Assembly (NCBI GenBank): GCA_947168335.1
Contig: CAMVLM010000018.1
Span: forward strand, 1 to 39,474
Reading direction: 5' to 3'
Length of the DNA: 39,474 nucleotides
From: an uncultured Butyrivibrio sp.
GTDB taxonomy: Bacteria; Bacillota; Clostridia; Lachnospirales; Lachnospiraceae
Shown here: piece after piece, positions 6,381 to 15,337 of the stretch
Layout of the letters: each line of letters opens with the position of its first letter
Numbering within the stretch: the stretch's first letter is position 1
The notes under the pieces: generated by a model
Seen by the model: the letters and a program-made list of their open reading frames with translations, nothing else
The model's database searches: none
Told to the model about the DNA's origin: nothing
Position numbers and translations under genes: made by a program

Positions 6381-9368
6381 ATGAGCTCTATAAAAAAATA
6401 CTCCTATGATAAAAAGTCACTGGAAATATATGAGCGTCTTACTGTTCCATTTGCCATTTACCAGTTTGTAGACAAAAAGATCGTTACAATTGCTATATCA
6501 GATGGATTCTGCCAGCTTTTTGGCTATGATGATCCAGCAAAAGCCTACTTTGATATGGATAATGACATGTATCGGGATGTCCATCCTGATGACATCTCAA
6601 GAATAGCTAATGCTGCATATAGCTTTGCCACCAAAGATAGCAAATACGATGTTCTTTATAGGGCGAAACCAATTGACAGTTCTGAATATCGAATAATTCA
6701 CTCTTTTGGAAAGCATGTATATACTGACGAAGGCATACGGCTTGCTCACATATGGTACTCCGATGAAGGAGCATACATCGATAATTCCACCAAGCAGGAA
6801 ATACGCCTGAACCAGGCGCTTAACGATGCGCTTCATGAAAGCAGCTATACAAATGCAAATCAGTATGATTATCTGACGGGCCTTCCCAATATGACTTATT
6901 TTTTTGAGATTGCAGAGGCCGGAAAAGCCAGAGCACAAAAAAGAGGCATCAGGCCAATAATGATGTATATGAATTTCAGTGGCATGAAGTTCTATAACAT
7001 GAATCATGGCTTTGCTGAAGGGGATAAGCTGCTTCAGTCTTTTGCCAAAATGCTGGCAAAAATATATGGAAGTAAGAATTGCTGCAGGATCAGTGCTGAT
7101 CATTTCACAGTGCATACCGAGCAGGATGTCCTGGAAAATAAATTACAGCAAATGTTAAATGCATATAGCGAAATGAATAGTGAAAGTACTCTTCCACTTC
7201 ACATTGGTATATATGTTGGACAAAATGAGAACATTCATACCAGCATTGCCATTGATCGGGCTAAGCTTGCATGCTCATCTCTATCCGGCAGATATGAAAC
7301 AGCCGTGCGCTATTATGATAAAAATCTGAGTGATGATTCTGCAAATAAACAATACATAATTGAAAATATAGACAGAGCACTTTCTGAAAAATGGATCAAG
7401 GCATATTTTCAGCCAATAGTCCGAACTGTTAATGAGCGCGTTTGCGACGTAGAAGTGCTTGCGCGATGGATCGATCCTGAAAAAGGCTTTCTGCCCCCGA
7501 TAAACTTTATCCCCGCACTGGAAGACACCGGCCTAATATATAAACTGGATTTATACATGGTTGATCAGGTAATCAAATCGATCAAAAAACAGCAAAATGA
7601 TGGGGTGAAAATTGTACCATATTCAATCAACCTTTCAAGATCTGACTTTGACAACTGTGATATGGTTGAAGAAATCAGAAAAAGAATTGACGAGGCCGGT
7701 ATTGATCATGACAAGATTACTATTGAAATAACCGAAAGTATCCTCGGAAGTGATTTTGAATTCATCAAAAAACAGATTGAAAGATTTCAGGATCTAGGTT
7801 TTCCTGTATGGATGGATGATTTCGGAAGTGGCTATTCTTCACTGAACATCCTGCAAAGCATCCGTTTTGACCTCATAAAGTTTGATATGAAGTTTATGAG
7901 GCAGCTTGATGAAAACGAGAATGGCAGAGTTCTGCTGGCAGAACTAATGCGTATGGCTACTTCTCTGGGTCTTGATACTGTATGTGAAGGAGTAGAAACA
8001 GAGGAACAGGTTCTTTTTCTTAGAGAAATCGGGTGTTCAAAGCTTCAGGGCTTCTATTTTGGTAAGCCAGAGCCTTTTGAACCAATTTTTAAAAAGTATA
8101 AAGAAAATGCATTGCTGGAAAATGAGAATCCCGATGAATCCGGATACTACGAGAGCATTAGCAGAGTGAATCTATATGACCTTGGAGTAATAATCTCTGA
8201 AAACGAGAATACTACGAATAATGTTTTTAACATGCTCCCGGTAGCCATTTTGGAAACAGATCAAGACCAGGATACATACAGATATTTACGCAGTAATCGT
8301 TCCTATCAAGATTTTGCTAAACGTTTCTTCAATATAGACATTTTAAGCGGTCAGACGATCCATGGCAGTTACAAAAGTGGTTACATAAAAAGCTTTAACT
8401 CGCTGATCAGAGAGTGCTGTGACACAGGAAGTAATGCTTTCTTTGATGAAGTAATGCCTGATGGTTCTACTGTTCATGCTTTTATGCGCCGTATAGATGT
8501 CAACCCGGTCACAGGAAACGCCGCGGTTGCTCTTGCCATTCTTTCTATCAAGAAGGCTGATGAATCCACGACCTATGCTGAAATAACAAGGGCTCTGGCT
8601 GCTGATTATTATAATATTTTCATTATAGATCTGGACACTGATTCATATACTGAATACGTAGCCAAAGTAGCCGGCGAAGAATTATCAACCGAAAGACATG
8701 GAGAGAACTTCTTTGAATCTGCCAAACATGATACGATGGTCCGGATTTTCGAGGAAGACAGGCAATTCTTCCTTGCTGAATTTACAAAGGAAAAGATTCT
8801 CCAGACCATAGCATCACAAGGCATATTTACATTAACATACAGGCTTATAGATACCGGGACACCGGTATATGTCAACATGAAGGTATCTAAGATGTCTGGT
8901 AGTAACCGGATTATTCTTGGTGTAAGTAATGTCGATGCTCAGATGAAAGAAAAAATGAATTATGAAGAGCTTCAAAAGGAAAAAGATACTTTTACAAGAA
9001 TCATGGCTCTTTCTGATGGTTACCTTACCATATACACTGTTGATCCTGATACAGGCGATTATTCTGAATACAGCTCAACAAAAGATTATGACAGCCTGAA
9101 TATAGCAAAAAGTGGCAAAGATTTCTTTTACTGGTCAATGGTAAATGCAGAAACATGTATTTATGAGCCAGACAGGAAACTCTTAAGAGAATCTTTTACA
9201 AAAGAAAATGTTATGAAGGAGATCAAGAAGAACGGGAAATATAGAATCAACTATAATCTTTTGCTTAACGATACTTTTATACCGGTATCACTTAAGGCGG
9301 CTTTATTTAAAGATGGTGATACTGATAAGCTGATCATTGGTGTAAGAGAGTGGACAGACAGAAAATAA
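6381..9368 (+). CDS. PAS-(degenerate GGDEF)-EAL protein with additional C-terminal PAS-like repeats; probable c-di-GMP phosphodiesterase
   Basis: DYLTGLPNMTYFFE… with RISADHF in place of GGDEF; EVLARWIDPEKGFLPP, INLSRSDF, ITIEITES, DDFGSGYSSLNIL, EGVETEEQ. Confidence 0.9.
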   Translation: MSSIKKYSYDKKSLEIYERLTVPFAIYQFVDKKIVTIAISDGFCQLFGYDDPAKAYFDMDNDMYRDVHPDDISRIANAAYSFATKDSKYDVLYRAKPIDSSEYRIIHSFGKHVYTDEGIRLAHIWYSDEGAYIDNSTKQEIRLNQALNDALHESSYTNANQYDYLTGLPNMTYFFEIAEAGKARAQKRGIRPIMMYMNFSGMKFYNMNHGFAEGDKLLQSFAKMLAKIYGSKNCCRISADHFTVHTEQDVLENKLQQMLNAYSEMNSESTLPLHIGIYVGQNENIHTSIAIDRAKLACSSLSGRYETAVRYYDKNLSDDSANKQYIIENIDRALSEKWIKAYFQPIVRTVNERVCDVEVLARWIDPEKGFLPPINFIPALEDTGLIYKLDLYMVDQVIKSIKKQQNDGVKIVPYSINLSRSDFDNCDMVEEIRKRIDEAGIDHDKITIEITESILGSDFEFIKKQIERFQDLGFPVWMDDFGSGYSSLNILQSIRFDLIKFDMKFMRQLDENENGRVLLAELMRMATSLGLDTVCEGVETEEQVLFLREIGCSKLQGFYFGKPEPFEPIFKKYKENALLENENPDESGYYESISRVNLYDLGVIISENENTTNNVFNMLPVAILETDQDQDTYRYLRSNRSYQDFAKRFFNIDILSGQTIHGSYKSGYIKSFNSLIRECCDTGSNAFFDEVMPDGSTVHAFMRRIDVNPVTGNAAVALAILSIKKADESTTYAEITRALAADYYNIFIIDLDTDSYTEYVAKVAGEELSTERHGENFFESAKHDTMVRIFEEDRQFFLAEFTKEKILQTIASQGIFTLTYRLIDTGTPVYVNMKVSKMSGSNRIILGVSNVDAQMKEKMNYEELQKEKDTFTRIMALSDGYLTIYTVDPDTGDYSEYSSTKDYDSLNIAKSGKDFFYWSMVNAETCIYEPDRKLLRESFTKENVMKEIKKNGKYRINYNLLLNDTFIPVSLKAALFKDGDTDKLIIGVREWTDRK

Positions 9369-9546
9369 CCTGATAGAACCAATAATATGGCTGCTGATTA
9401 CCCAACATATGCCAGAAAGCGAACTTTCCTGCAAGTTCAACTTCCCCCATTATCCATTTTTTTAAAAACTGTGATAAAAATATTGCCTGAAATCAAAATC
9501 AATCCTACAATCATCATGTATGTCAAATTATTAGGGGGAATTAAAT

Positions 9547-10014
9547 ATGGAACGAACAGACTATCTCAAAAGAAAATATGGGCTTATTCCCCATGAAGAG
9601 GGCGGATACTTTTCTGAAGTATACAAATCATCCTTTGCTGATAGCGGAAGGCCTTTCATGGGAAGCATTTATTTTCTTCTTGAAGGAGATGAGATTTCAC
9701 ATTTTCATAGGATTGATTGTGATGAAATCTGGTACTTCCATGAAGGCTGCGGAATGGAGATAACAACTCTCATTGATGGGAAAATGTATGTACACAAACT
9801 GGGAAAGGAAAACGAAGAAAACGAAGATCACATGCTTGTAATCCCCAAGGGAGCAATATTTGCCGCAAGAAACACGGATATTTTCAGTTATTCTTTTGTT
9901 TCATGCGCTACTACTCCTGCATTTTCATATGACGGATTTAACCTTATCAGCCGTAGAGAACTTTTTGATATGTATCCAGGTCTTCCTTCAAAGATTTACA
10001 GCCTTGCATTTTAA
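9547..10014 (+). CDS. Cupin_5 / DUF985 family protein
   Basis: HEEGGYFSEVYKS, GSIYFLLEGDEISHFHRIDCDEIWYFHEG, VIPKGAIFAA, SCATTPAFSYDGFNL. Confidence 0.9.
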   Translation: MERTDYLKRKYGLIPHEEGGYFSEVYKSSFADSGRPFMGSIYFLLEGDEISHFHRIDCDEIWYFHEGCGMEITTLIDGKMYVHKLGKENEENEDHMLVIPKGAIFAARNTDIFSYSFVSCATTPAFSYDGFNLISRRELFDMYPGLPSKIYSLAF

Positions 10015-10054
10015 GCTATTTTTCTTAATCGCTATTATCAATTAAATCTACTCT

Positions 10055-10094
10055 AAAAGGCATCCCGAGGAAGTTTCTTCCCCGGGATGCTTTT
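10055..10094 (+). terminator. Hairpin terminator AAAAGGCATCCCG…CGGGATGCTTTT
   Basis: Long GC-rich stem ending in a T-run, downstream of the cupin gene. Confidence 0.8.
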
Positions 10095-10133
10095 CGTTGA
10101 GTATTATTTAGGAGTTTTATGTTATGATGCCCT

Positions 10134-10580
10134 TTAAGCAATCATTATATGTTTCTTTTCAGGGACTTTAGCCTGCTCTTTTTTAGGAATCTCCAAAGTA
10201 AGAACTCCGTGTTTGAAGGATGCTTTTACATCATCTTCTGTTATCTGTTCACCTACATAGAAGCTTCTCTGCATCGAGCCGCTATAACGTTCCTGCCTGA
10301 TAAGGCGGCCCTTCTTATCGTTCTTGTCATTATTAGTGTTCTTTGAGGCACTGATGATAAGATATCCGTCATTCAATTCAAGACTTATATCTTCTTTAGC
10401 AAATCCCGGAAGATCAACACTTACCTCATATTGGTTTTCCTCTTCCTTTACATCTGTTTTCATCAACCTGTCCGCATGACGCCCATAAAGCTTGCGCTCC
10501 ATGTTATTCAGTTCTCTGATATCAGGGAAATTAAAGAGATTATCAAAAAGATTTTCTTCAAAAATACTTGGTGCTAACAT
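10134..10580 (-). CDS. Hsp20/alpha-crystallin small heat shock protein
   Basis: YEVSVDLPGFAKEDISLELNDGYLIISA…GVLTLEIPKKE alpha-crystallin signature. Confidence 0.95.
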   Translation of the reverse strand: MLAPSIFEENLFDNLFNFPDIRELNNMERKLYGRHADRLMKTDVKEEENQYEVSVDLPGFAKEDISLELNDGYLIISASKNTNNDKNDKKGRLIRQERYSGSMQRSFYVGEQITEDDVKASFKHGVLTLEIPKKEQAKVPEKKHIMIA

Positions 10581-10708
10581 AATGCTACCTCCTTTGCATC
10601 AAAAACATTTATATGTTCATGAGCATTGGGACGGAGGGTTTGGATCAATGGAATGAGGTCCATCTGGTCTTCTCTGTTCCTTTGTTCTATATATGGTATA
10701 ACACCAAA

Positions 10709-10735
10709 TTAGCACTCTGTCAAGCAGAGTGCTAA
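10709..10735. promoter_or_regulatory. CIRCE element (HrcA operator) TTAGCACTC-N9-GAGTGCTAA
   Basis: Perfect consensus; the minus-strand spacer contains TTGACA (10718-10723), 17 bp from TATACC (10695-10700). Confidence 0.95.
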
Positions 10736-10753
10736 TATATTTTTAAATATTTT

Positions 10754-11926
10754 TTATAGCGCAGCTCTGTAGATTTTCTCTACTTCTGCAGCATCGAGAG
10801 GTCTGATTCTCGATAACTTTATCGTATCATTCATAGTTGCATCCAGAGAAAGCGCTTTTATGTCCTCATCACCAATGTTTTCACCAAGATCTGAAAGACT
10901 AATTGGCATTCCAATTGATTTGAAGAACTCTACTGTCTTGGAAATACCAAGCTTTGCGGCTTTATCATCATCTTCCTCCTGAACTTCCCAGACTTTTCTT
11001 GCGAACTTCGCAAAACGATGAGTTGCTCCTGGATATAACTCAGTTGCCCATGCTCCCCAAACTGCTGCAAGAGACGCGCCATGAGTTGTACCATAGCGGG
11101 CAGAAAGAGCATGTCCAAACTTGTGAACAGAGAAATCTTTTCCTCTGCCACACTCTGTAAGATTATTGTGTGATAAGCTTGATGCCCAGAAAACTTCAGC
11201 CATTGCATGATAATCTGAAGGGTTTTCAACTACAGTTTTTCCGTTTTTAATAACACATCTAAGAAGCCCCTCTGCTATCTCATCTGTCATATCACAGTCG
11301 GATTCTGGAATAAAATATCTTTCCATTGTATGCATCATGATATCGGTAACGCCGGCTGCAAGCTGCTCCTTAGGAAGCGTCATGCCAAGCTCAGGATTTA
11401 CAATGGCAAATCTGCATCTGTTAAATTCAGTATTTATGCCTGCCTTTTTATGAGTTTCTTCATTAGTCAGCACTGCAGAATCACTCATCTCGCTTCCGGC
11501 TGCCGGCATGGTAAGGACTGCTCCAACAGGCAAAGATTTATTAAGTGGCACCTTTTTAGCCCATATATCAGCCAGATCTTCGTCACCATTAGCTGTGCCA
11601 TGAGCAATCGCTTTTGCAGTATCAATGGCACTTCCCCCACCAATACCAATGATAAGGTCGGCCCCAAACTCCAGCGCCTTTTTTACACCCTCTTTTGCAT
11701 GCGCCATTGTTGGATTAGGCTGTGCCCCTCCAAATTCTTCAAATTCAAGCCCTGCTTCTTTCAGTGAGCCTTTAACTCTGTCCAAAAGTCCACTTCTTAT
11801 GACACTTCCCTTTCCATAAACAAGAAATGCCTTTTTTCCATATTTTGCAGCTACTTTTCCTGTCTCGTTTTCAGTTCCTTTTCCAAATACAACCTCTGTC
11901 GGCGTATAAAATCTAAAATTATCCAT
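10754..11926 (-). CDS. Iron-containing alcohol dehydrogenase (butanol dehydrogenase/YqhD-like)
   Basis: FYTPTEVVFGKGTE, GIGGGSAIDTAKAIA, HNNLTECGRGKDFSVHKFGHALSARYGTTHGASLA. Confidence 0.93.
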   Translation of the reverse strand: MDNFRFYTPTEVVFGKGTENETGKVAAKYGKKAFLVYGKGSVIRSGLLDRVKGSLKEAGLEFEEFGGAQPNPTMAHAKEGVKKALEFGADLIIGIGGGSAIDTAKAIAHGTANGDEDLADIWAKKVPLNKSLPVGAVLTMPAAGSEMSDSAVLTNEETHKKAGINTEFNRCRFAIVNPELGMTLPKEQLAAGVTDIMMHTMERYFIPESDCDMTDEIAEGLLRCVIKNGKTVVENPSDYHAMAEVFWASSLSHNNLTECGRGKDFSVHKFGHALSARYGTTHGASLAAVWGAWATELYPGATHRFAKFARKVWEVQEEDDDKAAKLGISKTVEFFKSIGMPISLSDLGENIGDEDIKALSLDATMNDTIKLSRIRPLDAAEVEKIYRAAL

Positions 11927-11958
11927 TATTCTGCCCCTTTTCTTTTTTTAATTATAGT

Positions 11959-11986
11959 AAAAATTGGCGGCATTTACTGCCGCCAA
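11959..11986 (-). terminator. Hairpin TTGGCGGCA-N5-TGCCGCCAA with minus-strand TTTTT
   Basis: 9-bp perfect stem, 5-nt loop, T-run on the minus strand after the microORF. Confidence 0.85.
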
Positions 11987-11993
11987 CTCTTTT

Positions 11994-12080
11994 TCAGGAA
12001 TTCTGTTCCTCTTCCATTTTCTTTATCAGTTTATCTATCTCTTCCTGAGAAAGCATTGTCATATCATTTGTTTCTGCCAT
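11994..12080 (-). CDS. 28-aa microprotein MAETNDMTMLSQEEIDKLIKKMEEEQNS, FliM/FliY N-terminal-like
   Basis: ATG preceded by GGAGGGCGGAT; own terminator; LSQEEID matches the N-terminal pattern of FliM/FliY. Confidence 0.65.
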   Translation of the reverse strand: MAETNDMTMLSQEEIDKLIKKMEEEQNS

Positions 12081-12264
12081 ATCCGCCCTCCTATCCTGTA
12101 AGATAATTATTATCATGAAGCTCCATAAAAGTCATTAACAATATCGCTTGCTTTTTTATATTCCATGAATCCGACAAAACAGACAACATCGGATACTATT
12201 TTTCATGAAATATTACTTATTGCGCGGGGAAAACTTTCATGAGTTAAGGGCCAATATTAAAACA

Positions 12265-13077
12265 TTATTTCAATGTACTTATTATCTCATCTCTGGTTTC
12301 AATAATCGCTGCAGCAGTCTTGGGATTATCTGATTTATATTCAAACATTTTTGCGAGGAATCCCTGCTCTATAGCAAGCTCCTTGCTTCGTGGATATACC
12401 AGTTCAAATGCAAGGGCCATATGGGCTATTATAAAATCCGCTGGCTGATGCTTTATACTTCTTGGAATAACCTCATGTTTTCTTATGAAGGTCATTATTG
12501 AGTCTGATACCGGCGATTTTCTGATTTCTTCCTCCGGTACATCAATTATCTCTTCAAGAGGTGTCTCTACATTAACCCTGAATATATCGATCTTGTCGGC
12601 ATCCCTTAATATATTACAGAACATGAAGGTCTCATCATCCAGTCCTTCACTTATTCTGAGCTTATTATGTTCTCTTATTGCTGTTTCGATAAGGGGATAA
12701 TACACGACTTCCGTAAAGAATGTTTCGATAAGCTTATCTTCCTTAAAAAGCAGATCTGCCCCGAATTTTGCATGATCAACGGAATCTGCATCAATAAAAG
12801 TCCCCCATCGCTTTATCTGCTCAAATCTGCCAATGTCATGTAACATGCCCAGAAGCCATGCCACATCAACCTTCTCATCTTCCAGATTGAGAGATTTTGC
12901 TATCTGCTCACAATTATCTGCTACAAAATAAGTATGCTTGATTTTCAGAGCAATTTTCGTATCTTCAGGATTATAATTTCTTGTATATTCAGCAAAACGC
13001 TTCTTAACATTCTCTCTATTAACCATTATGCTTGTATCTTTCAGCCTTTCACTATTATTTGCCGGGCAACCGGTCAT
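12265..13077 (-). CDS. HD-domain phosphohydrolase (probable start ATG 13023)
   Basis: HTYFVADNCEQIAKSL…WLLGMLHDIGRFEQIKRWGTF…DHAKFGADLLF…REHNK. Confidence 0.9.
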   Translation of the reverse strand: MTGCPANNSERLKDTSIMVNRENVKKRFAEYTRNYNPEDTKIALKIKHTYFVADNCEQIAKSLNLEDEKVDVAWLLGMLHDIGRFEQIKRWGTFIDADSVDHAKFGADLLFKEDKLIETFFTEVVYYPLIETAIREHNKLRISEGLDDETFMFCNILRDADKIDIFRVNVETPLEEIIDVPEEEIRKSPVSDSIMTFIRKHEVIPRSIKHQPADFIIAHMALAFELVYPRSKELAIEQGFLAKMFEYKSDNPKTAAAIIETRDEIISTLK

Positions 13078-13535
13078 TTGTTTCCAAAAGTCAGGTTTTT
13101 CTCAAGCACAGGAACTTTGCTGGCAAAGAATGAAAACTCTCCGCTATCCAAAAGATTTCCCTCATCATCAGTTACTCTGATATCAAAAACAAGAATATGT
13201 TTACCCGTCTTAAGTTTCATGCACTCGCAATAAATATACTCTGTATTTACAGCAGGCAGTAAAAAGTTAAGATTTGCGGAAACTGTTGTTACATAAAATC
13301 CTGACATGCTGCCAGTAGCGCCAGCCATTGCATCGACGAAGGACAATAATGCTCCGCCATGTATGCTGCCATAGGTATTATGAAGTCTTTCATCACATTT
13401 AACCCTGGATTTACTATAAGTCGGGCTTAATTCAAGTACCTCAAACCCAATAAACTGATTGTACTGGTTTGAATACAATTCTGCGAGCATCTTTTCTCTA
13501 ATAGCATTCTCTTTTTCTGAACGCGCTTTTCTCAT
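13074..13535 (-). CDS. PaaI-type hotdog-fold thioesterase
   Basis: HNTYGSIHGGALLSFVDAMAGATG hotdog signature. Confidence 0.88.
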   Translation of the reverse strand: MRKARSEKENAIREKMLAELYSNQYNQFIGFEVLELSPTYSKSRVKCDERLHNTYGSIHGGALLSFVDAMAGATGSMSGFYVTTVSANLNFLLPAVNTEYIYCECMKLKTGKHILVFDIRVTDDEGNLLDSGEFSFFASKVPVLEKNLTFGNK

Positions 13536-14761
13536 GATCTTTCAATCTCCTTTATTGCATCAATTCTCTGTGACAGAGTCGGGTGCGAGTATGATACCTT
13601 TACCACAAAAGGATGAGGATTCAGGTTGGAAAGCGAATCCCCACTCAGCTTTTTCAAAGAAGAAATCAGGGCTTCTCCATAGCCCTCTCTTGCTGCAAAA
13701 GCATCCGCTTCATATTCATGCTTCCTGGACAGATAGTTTCCTATAAGGTCAAATATCAGCGAAACCGGCCAGCTGATCAGTTCCATAAGCGTAAATGCAA
13801 AGAAGTAGTTTACATCTTTAAAACCAAAAGCAATGAACAGCTCTTTAAAATTCAGTATTATTCCCAATGCTAAAACAGAAATAACAATTCTTGTAAAGCC
13901 AAATGGCAGCGATTTTATCATATGATTGTACTGTGCATGTCCAAATTCATGCGCAAATACTGCTACAATCTGATCTGTTCCATATCCGTTTACAAGATTA
14001 TCATCGAGAGAAATTGTCTTTTTCCTGGTAATCCCGATGCAAAAGGCATTTGCTTTAGTGGTTCTTCTGCTTGCATCCTTTACACAAAGCTTTTTTACAG
14101 TTACACCATACTTATCACAGAGTGAAAGAATCGCATCCTTAAGCTCTCCATCTCCCAGGGGCTCAAATTTATTGAAAATTCTCAATATAGGCATGACTAT
14201 GAGATTTATGCCAACAGAAATCAGGATCAGCGCAATCGCGGTAAATATTATTGCGGTGTTACCGAATTTTTCGAAAAGTACCATTACAAGCATCAGAAGT
14301 GCATAAGTCACCACAAAGGATAAAATCGTCTCCTTTATTACATCCGCAACAAATGTCTTTTTTGTTGTTCTGTTCATGCCGTATTTCTCTTCAATTATAA
14401 ATGTACTGTAATACGTGAATGGAAGAGACAAAATAGCGGTAATCAGCTGGAATATAAGGATTGCAAAAAGGTACTGCAGAAAAAGCCCATACCCTGAAAA
14501 AAGCTCAAAAATCCAATTATATCCATTAAAAGCAAGAAGTATTAATTGGAATACTCCAGCTACAATACTGCTGATTATTGAAATACGGCCATGGTCTTTT
14601 TCGTATGATTGCCATTTTTTATACTTCTCTGCATCATATACGTCCTTAACATTATCCGGCAATTCCCTGCTCAGATACGTATTATCCAGATAGTCCATAT
14701 ATTGTCCAAAAACATTTTGCAGAATAAATGATGCAATCAGTATTCCTTTGATCAAAAGCAT
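13532..14761 (-). CDS. M48 family (Ste24/HtpX-like) membrane zinc metallopeptidase
   Basis: AVFAHEFGHAQYNH (HExxH), multiple TM helices, SRKHEYEADAFAAREG. Confidence 0.93.
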   Translation of the reverse strand: MLLIKGILIASFILQNVFGQYMDYLDNTYLSRELPDNVKDVYDAEKYKKWQSYEKDHGRISIISSIVAGVFQLILLAFNGYNWIFELFSGYGLFLQYLFAILIFQLITAILSLPFTYYSTFIIEEKYGMNRTTKKTFVADVIKETILSFVVTYALLMLVMVLFEKFGNTAIIFTAIALILISVGINLIVMPILRIFNKFEPLGDGELKDAILSLCDKYGVTVKKLCVKDASRRTTKANAFCIGITRKKTISLDDNLVNGYGTDQIVAVFAHEFGHAQYNHMIKSLPFGFTRIVISVLALGIILNFKELFIAFGFKDVNYFFAFTLMELISWPVSLIFDLIGNYLSRKHEYEADAFAAREGYGEALISSLKKLSGDSLSNLNPHPFVVKVSYSHPTLSQRIDAIKEIERS

Positions 14762-14825
14762 TACCTTCCTTCTGTGTTTTTTCTATCCAATAACAGAATC
14801 CATTATATCAAAAAATGCCAAAAGA

Positions 14826-14859
14826 GCGGAACCGGTTGATGGGGTCAACTCGGTTCCGC
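14826..14859 (-). terminator. Strong hairpin GCGGAACCG(A)GTTGA…TCAACCGGTTCCGC
   Basis: About 14-bp stem with one bulge; T-rich on the minus strand downstream. Confidence 0.65.
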
Positions 14860-14958
14860 AGGTGAAAGATGCAACAAATTATTGTTATTTGGTTTATTTA
14901 TTTTATTATAATGCGATTATCATAATTATGTCAATGCGTTATCACATATTCGATATCA

Positions 14959-15189
14959 TCAGGCGTGTTTTACTATAAAACCTATTATCATAGCCACTAT
15001 CAATATAGGGAATGCAATGTAAAGCAGACCTCCGAATACCAATGCGGTAAGCATGATAGGGAAGAACACAAGGTAAAGTGCAACCTTAAAAATGTTCCAT
15101 GAAAATCTGAATGCAAATCCTATTAGCCTTCCAATGAATCCAAACATCATAAACATAAATATCATTGTCAATAACATGATCATCACCAT
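14959..15189 (-). CDS. Small integral membrane protein, 76 aa
   Basis: Almost entirely hydrophobic, MVMIMLLTMIFMFMMFGFIGRLIGFAFRFSWN…. Confidence 0.6.
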   Translation of the reverse strand: MVMIMLLTMIFMFMMFGFIGRLIGFAFRFSWNIFKVALYLVFFPIMLTALVFGGLLYIAFPILIVAMIIGFIVKHA

Positions 15190-15337
15190 CCTTTTTATGC
15201 GATCAACAAATGTCTTTGTTTATGATATTATTGTATCCTTCCTTTTACATTTGTTACATATCATATAGAGCAAAAATAGTGCCCGTATTTCTCATAATCG
15301 GGGGATTAAGACTTATTCCAAAACAAATACAGCCTCA

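Noticed and set aside
6597-7115. 172-aa minus-strand ORF
   Set aside because: Antisense within the EAL protein gene, no RBS, Cys/His-rich shadow composition.
11330-11767. 145-aa plus-strand ORF
   Set aside because: Antisense to the well-supported alcohol dehydrogenase.
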